NCBI GenBank assembly: GCA_964019135.1
Contig: OZ025252.1
Span: 47,776,959-47,840,958 of the forward strand
Length of the DNA stretch: 64,000 nucleotides
Direction of reading: 5' to 3'
From: Arenicola marina
Taxonomy: Eukaryota; Annelida; Polychaeta; Arenicolidae
Both the position numbers and the translations under genes were made by a program. Position 1 is the first letter of the stretch. The number at the start of each line of letters is the position of its first letter. The notes under the pieces were generated by a model. It worked only from the letters and a program-made list of their open reading frames with translations, ran no database searches and was not told the DNA's origin. This document shows positions 57,666 to 64,000 of the stretch, piece by piece.

Positions 57666-58582
57666 TGACACTTTTGGTCCAGTACTGACACTTGTGGTCC
57701 ACTACTGGCATTGTGGTCCAGTACTGACACTTGTGGTCCAGTGCTGACACTTGTGGTCCAGTACTGACACTTGTGGTCCAGCTCTGACACTTGTGGTCCA
57801 GCTCTGACACTTGTGGTCCAGTACTGACACTTGTGGTCCAATACTGATACTTGTGGTCCAGTACTGACACTTGTGGTCCAGTACTGACACTTGTGGTCCA
57901 GTACTGACACTTGTGGTCCAGTACTGACACTTGTGGTCAAGCTCTGACACTTGTGGTCCAGTACTGACACTTGTGGTCCAATTCTGACACTTGTGGTCCA
58001 CTACTGGCATTGTGGTCCAGTACTGACACTTGTGGTCCACTACTGGCATTGTGGTCCAGTACTGACACTTGTGGTCCAGTGCTGACACTTGTGGTCCAGT
58101 ACTGACACTTGTGGTCCAATTCCGACACTTGTGGTCCAGCTCTGACACTTGTGGTCCAGCTCTGACACTTGTGGTCCAGTACTGACACTTGTGGTCCAAT
58201 ACTGACACTTGTGGTCCAGTACTGACACTTGTGGTCCAATACTGACACTTGTGGACCAGTACTGACACTTGTGGTCCAGTACTGACACTTGTGGTCCAAT
58301 TCTGACACTTGTGGTCAAGCTCTGACACTTGTGGTCCGGTACTGACACTTGTGGTCCAATTCTGACACTTGTGGTCCAGCTCTGACACTTGTGGTGCAGT
58401 ACTGACACTTGTGGTCCAGTACTGACACTTGTGGTCCAGCTCTGACACTTGTGGTCCAGCTCTGGTACTTGTGGTCCAGCTCTGGTACTTGTGGTCCAGC
58501 TCTGGTACTTGTGGTCCAGCTCTGGTACTTGTGGTCCAGCTCTGGTACTTGTGGTCCAGCTCTGGTACTTGTGGTCCGGTAC
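57666..58582. repeat. 20-bp minisatellite, about 46 copies
   Basis: The unit is TACTGACACTTGTGGTCCAG with TACTGA/CTCTGA/TTCTGA/CTCTGG variants. The last six units form a homogeneous CTCTGGTACT subgroup. The minus strand is open in three frames (up to 320 codons), a by-product. Confidence 0.96.
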
Positions 58583-60464
58583 CGAATCCGCAAACAATAA
58601 CCACAATAATAGTAACGAAATTTAATAATAAAATATGTTGGTAATAATGATAATATTGATCCATTTAAAATAATGCGAGGAGTTGTTGATATGTCACTAT
58701 ATTACTATATTTGAATCAGCCATCTCCGCCACAGTTAATACTTTCTACTACTTGTACATTGTATTAAAGTGTTCGTGCCGCGCCAAAACAACTTTAGCTC
58801 ATATTAATCTTCTGTGTGTCCGCGCTTATATTATTGAGCTGTAACGCCCCAAATAGTAGAAGGGCATACTTTTTCCACTTGTTTTCGCACTTACCAATGT
58901 AACTTCTGCGAGCAAGGAAAGTGACGTCAAAGGGGAATACAAACTCACGTGCTTTTATATTGAGACTCAGATTCTGTCTGCTCATTGGCTTGAACTCAAC
59001 GAAACGCACTCAACCATGAAAACAATACACGCCCTCGACCACAGATGTCTACGCACTGCCTCAAAGCTCACCTGTCAATCTTGTGACATCATTGGGGAAT
59101 TTTCAAATAACGCTCAGATGCAATGCTCCCAGAAACAAACCCGCCGGACCTCACTTTTGCTACTTTAACGAACCCGTTTATAGTGATATCGTGGAATAAA
59201 AACTATAAACTCCCATTAAAACAAATTGTTATTTGTTTATCTTCCCTAAACCAAGTTAAATATGATCAAGACAAAATCGTGGCACGAACACTTTAATATC
59301 GGAACATGTATTAGAAGAATAGGCGTATAGAAGTGTTTACTGAGACGTGATCCATTGCACCCGGAATGCTCGGAAAAAACACGCACCAACGGCGCGTTGT
59401 GGCTGATAGAGCTGATGGTGTCTGCACGGAGTCCCACAGAACCACGGAGACGTGGGGGGTGGGGGGGGGGGGGTAATAGATTGATTGTATGAACGGAGAA
59501 TGCGGCCTGTGTACGCAGCACTTCACATGAGGTACCATGTAAAGTCTCGGAGACCTGGGCGCAATTAGCCGGTACCGGTGCTATATGTATGTACACTCGT
59601 CTGATTTATAAACCTCGGTCCGTGCTATAAGCTCTGGGCCTTCGCAGAAACAATCTGATAGCGACCTCTGGGAGACGTTTGCTGCGGTGCCTACCAACTC
59701 ATCCATATTCAGGACATGAGTGACCCTGCGAGGGCGCCGTTTTGCCACTTCACACCCCATCCCACCCCATCCCCAATACCCCCTTCCCCACCCACCTATA
59801 TCATACCCCCCGCTCCCCCGCCACCCCCCATCGCGATCTGTGATCTGTCGCCCTTGTGGCGTGCGAGTTGAAATGGACACCTGTGTTGGTCCAGACACGA
59901 TATGCGACACCTCCGCGTCTTGTGCTCATTATGTGGACAGCAGTGGCCATAAAGCGACCACAGGGATCAGCCTTCTGGCCACTCGGTCATAGCCCTGCCC
60001 CCCTCTGTCACTCACTGGACGGTCAGCCATAGCACAGCCCCCTATGTCACTCTCTGGACGCTGCCCTGCTACCCGAATCTAACCCGAATCGGCGTTTCCC
60101 GATAGCTTTACGCATGGATTACCCCATGGATGACTGTGGAGTAGCAGTTTACTCAGTGCGGGGTTCCCTGGAAGTGGAAGTGAAGCAATGGCTTCTCCGG
60201 GGGATTAGCGAAATCAAACGGAAGTTGGTAGCGGTGCTATAACTTCCGGTTGAACACAGCTCAACAAAAGGCACTCGCACATTTGCGATTTGCGGAACCG
60301 TATTTATTCATCATAATGATGACATTTTAATGTATATTTATTAAACACAGTACTTCACCGTTAAGCCAAGATGCGGAATACGTCGGAATATGTGACCTTA
60401 ATCCTTCAGACTCCGACATCTCACAAAGATGCATGTCGTTACGTGTGACGTAACTTAGGTTGCC
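58583..60464. other. Promoter-side stretch of exon H
   Basis: AT-rich to 59300, with a G run near 59458. A TGACGTAA motif (CRE/ATF-like) at 60446-60453 lies 12 bp before the exon H start codon. No other coding exon is seen. Confidence 0.35.
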
Positions 60465-60666
60465 ATGGATACCGATGATCATGTGACGATAGACCTGCGT
60501 CGCCGCGTGAGTCGCGAGTTCCGTCGCCGGGCGACCGTGGAGGATGCGGGTGATGACGTAGAGGATCACGTGACCCCCGCCCGCCACCTGATGGATTGGT
60601 ACCAGGGGCTGGAGCGGGGGGAGGGTGTCAAGGTGTCCAAGGAGATGGAAATGTTGATGAAGAAAG
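60465..60666 (+). CDS. Alternative first exon H of the nesprin-like gene (closest to the CH exons)
   Basis: ATG 60465 lies in an ideal context (GCCATGG). It encodes 67 residues, MDTDDHVTIDLRRRVSREFR, then RRATVEDAGDDVEDHVTPAR, then HLMDWYQGLERG, ending VSKEMEMLMKK. It is rich in charged residues with clear protein-like codon periodicity, and ends in phase 1 at GAAAG|GTAGAT. The junction reads MLMKK-DEQERVQKK. The final part is a predicted amphipathic helix like those preceding nesprin CH domains. It is the nearest candidate (2.5 kb) to the common exon and the one with the best start context, so it is my first choice for the main promoter. Confidence 0.65.
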
Positions 60667-63207
60667 GTAGATCTACTAAATGAGGAGGTATCATCTTCAT
60701 CGTTAACGTCCGCCTAAGCGCTTAGTAGTATTAAAGTGCTCCAGGTGTGAGTAATAAGTGAGGGGTTCAGACAATGATTCACAAAGAACGATCAATTGTA
60801 GACCAAGATATATGGGCAGTGGTATAGCTGGAAAGGGGCACATATATGTGTGATTTTCTTCCATTGTATATTGTTCACTATTGTGAACACAAACTGTTGA
60901 GTGTTGTGCTGGGTGGGAGGCGGTCATCACCATGTGTTGATCAGTTTGGGCGACACTGGACACGGTCTCTGCATGGACTCTCTGGGGTCAGGGGCCCGAG
61001 GGGTGGCAGGAAGAGGGGAGGGGTGAGGGATAGAGGGTGGGGAAGGCAGGCCGTCGGACACGGGTACATGTTAACTGAACCAGCCCACATGTAAATAGCG
61101 CTGTGCATAACTCTCAGAGAGGAAACACGAATGTGACCAATGTACGTTATTCCAGCGATTGAAGTGACGTTGGACATTGGTCTGGGTTCCGTCTCCCATT
61201 GCTTCAATTCACGAATACATTGGTGTTTTCGGCCAACTCTGTGAACACATTGGCGCCACCGCCCAATGCTAATAAGATGCCTGATACGTGAACTGATCCT
61301 CGGAGCCGCACGGCAGTGACTTCTGCCCCCTCCCGCCCACCGACCCTCCGACCCACCGATCAAGGATTGTGTTCTATTGACCAGGGTTTGACTTCGGTTA
61401 AACAAGTTGGTCAGCTTGTCAAGAGCTGACCGGAAGGGACTGCAGCCCCCCCACCCTCCCAACACACACACACCCGGCTCCCGCACACCGACCCACCAGC
61501 CAGGGACTGTGTTCCGTTATTACCAGGCTTTGACTTGGTTAAACAACGTGGTCCGCTTGTCCAGAGCTGACCGGAAGTGGTCACTGTTGTGTAGAGAGAC
61601 CGCCAACGAAGACCTGTTTGCTTTACCCCAGCAATGGTGTCCATTTTGATTGGATTATTGCACTGGAACTGTCGCGTTGCCCTCGCGGTGTCTTGCTGGC
61701 CTTAGATTACAATTACTGTTCAACACTTTCTTCAACACATGGCCCGCCAGCCATGACTGCCCTAAGTCAGCGTTATGCGGTGCAAACAACGACAGTTAAG
61801 GTCGAAACAAGGAAATATCAGTGATTACATCACCCACTTTGATTGCCTTATAAAATGTGTAAATGCTGAATTGACAGTTGTGTTTTTACAACTGTGAGGT
61901 ATTTTTACCTTTCTTAAAACCCGAAATATTGATTTCGGTCGCCTCACTTGGAAAGTGTAATCTGTAGCAATCATGAGATTTTGTACCCTGTGCCCTGGCT
62001 GGTGGTCTAATGGATCCCCCCTGGCAGTCTAAGTGGCAGGCCGCCCTATGATTTCACACTTACCGGCGGGTTGGGGGTTGTGAGTGGGGGGGGGGGAGGG
62101 GGCATTGTAAAGCCCCTTTGACAGGCGTGGAGCCATCAGCCGTGTTGAGACTTGTCACGTGGCAGAGCGCGCCAATACCTGGTAGGACTGTTCGCGCCGT
62201 GTGTCAGCAGAGATCGTATAGTAGGTAATCTCTGGTGTCAGTGCGTGCTACTCTACTCTCGATCATGGCCTCGCACCCACTGACGTGTGGAAGGTTTTTC
62301 GGGTGTTAAATACTTAGTGTTGTTATTCGGCCTCCATTACTCTGTTATACCTACACGTTTCCCTGATCGGTAATCTATAGGGGACTTGATTTCACAGCAA
62401 AACATATAAATATGGCAATATTAACCTTAAGGATACCTTTGCATCGGTTTATAGTGGACATTCAACTGTTTTACGAATCGTAATGTAATACATTAGAGAG
62501 AGGGGGAGGGGAAGAGGGTAAGACTGGGTAAGACTGCAGCGAGCGTAAGAGAGTGCCGCTTTCTTGGAAATCGTTTGTCGACATGTTGCATGTGATTACT
62601 GTAATTATATGGAGGCCGCCAACTCAAAACATGCGGCTAATGTTTGCAATCCACGGTTGTTGATCATGTTGATACTGGATATATGGTAATTAAAGAGATT
62701 AAGATGCGGTGCTTGATAGTAGTGACAGAAAGTAGTCATAATGTAAACCAGAAGGGTTTCATAACGCGTCCAGCATGTGTGTGTTAAAACATACGGCGAG
62801 CTCTCTGCTTCAGGCTCGGTACTCAACCCCGAGTGTTCGGCCATTTAATCTCGTTTCTGTGTGCAGCCATTAGTCTACAAGTGTGCACTGAGGTTTGATA
62901 CATTGTGTTGTGCCGCATGTAAGGTTCATTACCTTCCGTAGCTGTAACATGGCCAGACAATAAGGAGGCACAGCGATTTATTGGAACAGCTCAGTCATGT
63001 AAAGTGTACCCTGTACATGTAGTCCAGCCACGCTAGACTCCGTGCCGCCACGTTGGTCCGCGACATATATGTCCAAGTTGGGAGCGGTCCGCGTTCAACT
63101 TGCGACAGTGTTTATTACGTAGATATCTGCCTCGGTTATTGGGATCGAGCTGTAATATATGTGATGTCTCCGTATGTCTCTACATCTCCCTTCTTGGTTG
63201 CTTGCAG
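60667..63207. other. Intron between exon H and the common CH exon
   Basis: Two blocks share text: GACCGGAAGGGACTGCAGCC near 61428 and CCACCGATCAAGGATTGTGTTC near 61352 correspond to parts of 61495-61580, a diverged local duplication of about 140 bp. A G run lies near 62085. No coding exon is seen. Confidence 0.4.
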
Positions 63208-63269
63208 ATGAACAAGAGCGGGTACAAAAGAAAACATTCACCAACTGGATCAACTCCTACCTCGTCAAA
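63208..63269 (+). CDS. Nesprin/SYNE-like protein: common exon, start of CH domain 1
   Basis: A 62-bp exon with acceptor TTGGTTGCTTGCAG and donor AAA|GTAAGT. It starts with two bases of a split codon (phase 1) and ends in phase 0. It encodes (D)EQERVQKKTFTNWINSYL then VK. QKKTFTNWIN matches the actinin-type actin-binding signature 1 (Q-x-x-T-F-x-x-W-x-N). A DEQE-xVQK start is typical of nesprins, while spectraplakins have DERDRVQKK. Nesprins (Drosophila MSP-300) anchor nuclei to actin as the outer part of LINC complexes at the nuclear envelope. The phase-1 entry is what all upstream first exons must match. A spectraplakin is the main alternative. Confidence 0.85.
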
Positions 63270-63898
63270 GTAAGTTTCAAAGCCGTATATATCAAAATGT
63301 GTTGTTTTTGTCATTGAGGTTACGTACTTCTCTCAGACAGACGACGATAGGTACACGGTACTCTCGCGAGATCCGCGTTTGTATTTGAGCCTAAACTCCC
63401 TGACCGCTGGCTATCAATTCATTCTATCAATGCCATAACAAGACACTGTTTCGAAACCTCCTTTATTGGTGGTATTATTTATTATATTACATAACTATTT
63501 AGATTGTTCGATAATAGATTGTTAGCGTCGAGCATTGTAGTTATCGTAAGGGTATAATTGCGAGGGACCAAAGCTGTTTATCGAAGACAGACGACCTTCT
63601 AGGACGATACATTATGGGAAAACGCTCTCGCACATGGGACTGTCCCAATTCGGCTTTGGAATGGATAATTCCGAGGTCAATTTATATGAAGAAAATGTGA
63701 ATGATGACGCCAGCAGAAATCGAACCCAGGACCGCCGGCTTGACGCGCCGGCAGCTGTTGGCCACTGAGGTACAGTCTGCGTTAGACTGAGGTTTTCCAC
63801 CACAGCGTTGTTGGCGGTGGGTGTTGAGCCCTCGTGATGATAACGGTTGTCAGGGTAAACCTTGTGATACTGACCCCTGTGAATGTTCTCTTCTGCAG
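63270..63898. other. Intron within CH domain 1
   Basis: A 629-bp intron with a tRNA-like sequence on the minus strand (63708-63775). Nothing else is seen. Confidence 0.7.
63708..63775 (-). repeat. tRNA-like sequence in the intron (SINE-type)
   Basis: On the minus strand an A-box-like TACCTCAGTGGCC is followed by a 5-bp stem CCGGC / GCCGG with a 7-base loop GCGTCAA (anticodon position GTC), then a B-box-like GGGTTCGATTTC. The T-stem is not complementary and position 33 is C, so a functional tRNA-Asp is unlikely. A tRNA-derived SINE or pseudogene fits better. Confidence 0.5.
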
Positions 63899-63994
63899 CA
63901 TGTGCCGCCGATGCGAATGGAGGAACTGTTCGAGGATATCAAAGATGGCGTCCGGCTGTTGTGTCTCCTGGAGGTCCTGTCAGGAGAGAAACTG
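63899..63994 (+). CDS. Nesprin/SYNE-like protein: second CH-domain exon (runs to the window edge)
   Basis: A 96-bp exon of 32 codons, phase 0 to 0, with acceptor TTCTCTTCTGCAG and donor CTG|GTGAGT. It encodes HVPPMRMEELFEDIKDGVRL then LCLLEVLSGEKL. The LFEDIKDGVxLLxLLEVLSG core matches human nesprin-1 (PPM, then DLFEDMKDGVKLLALLEVLSG) better than plectin or dystonin ([21 protein letters not shown]). PPM after the exon junction and KDGV are the nesprin-type residues. This covers the first actin-binding part of CH1; the rest of CH1, CH2 and the spectrin repeats lie outside the window. Confidence 0.9.
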
Positions 63995-64000
63995 GTGAGT

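Noticed and set aside
57473..58664. Minus-strand frames up to 320 codons
   Set aside because: By-product of the 20-bp array; three overlapping frames are equally open.
63208..63994. Assignment as plectin/dystonin/MACF (spectraplakin)
   Set aside because: The exon layout is shared, but DEQE, PPM and FEDIKDGV favour the nesprin family; kept as the alternative.

Overview
The window is eukaryotic, from an animal. It has spliced genes with GT-AG introns, long non-coding stretches and many minisatellites, and no bacterial features. A marine invertebrate, possibly a mollusc or another lophotrochozoan, is my inference from gene content, dispersed TGACCTTGACC-type motifs and poly-G/C tracts. The species cannot be named from sequence alone.

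Left part (about 1-4100, minus strand): four consecutive exons of a NUP133-like nucleoporin encode part of its N-terminal beta-propeller. The gene continues off the left edge beyond a 49-bp minisatellite, and its first exon was not found. At 10.2-12.9 kb on the plus strand there is a possible small two-exon gene of unknown function, whose intron carries a 1,036-bp tandem duplication that is almost identical between copies. Two inverted-repeat DNA elements, a diverged dispersed repeat pair and two tRNA-like (SINE-type) sequences are scattered through the window.

Right end (63208-63994, plus strand): two exons encode the start of the first calponin-homology (CH) domain of a giant actin-binding protein. 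It is most like nesprin/SYNE/MSP-300. The first shared exon begins in phase 1. Scattered over the preceding 49 kb are at least six ATG-initiated open segments that end at a 5' splice site in the matching phase: 14344, 42517, 46623, 50568, 54577 and 60465. Weaker ones exist at 35176, 51363 and elsewhere. My reading is that most of the window is a 5' region of alternative promoters and first exons. Each would put a different short N-terminus in front of the same actin-binding domain: acidic, Cys-rich, membrane-anchor-like or Gly/Ser/Arg-rich. This resembles what is known for plectin and dystonin. Promoter-like features accompany some of them, including three perfect CRE sites spaced exactly 18 bp apart, a TATA box, and minisatellites carrying E-boxes.

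About a fifth of the window is tandem repeat: more than 20 unrelated arrays with units of 13-54 bp. Almost every long open frame in the window (up to 677 codons) is a by-product of these arrays and is not reported as a gene. Two of the clear genes, NUP133 and the nesprin-like gene, make nuclear-envelope proteins.
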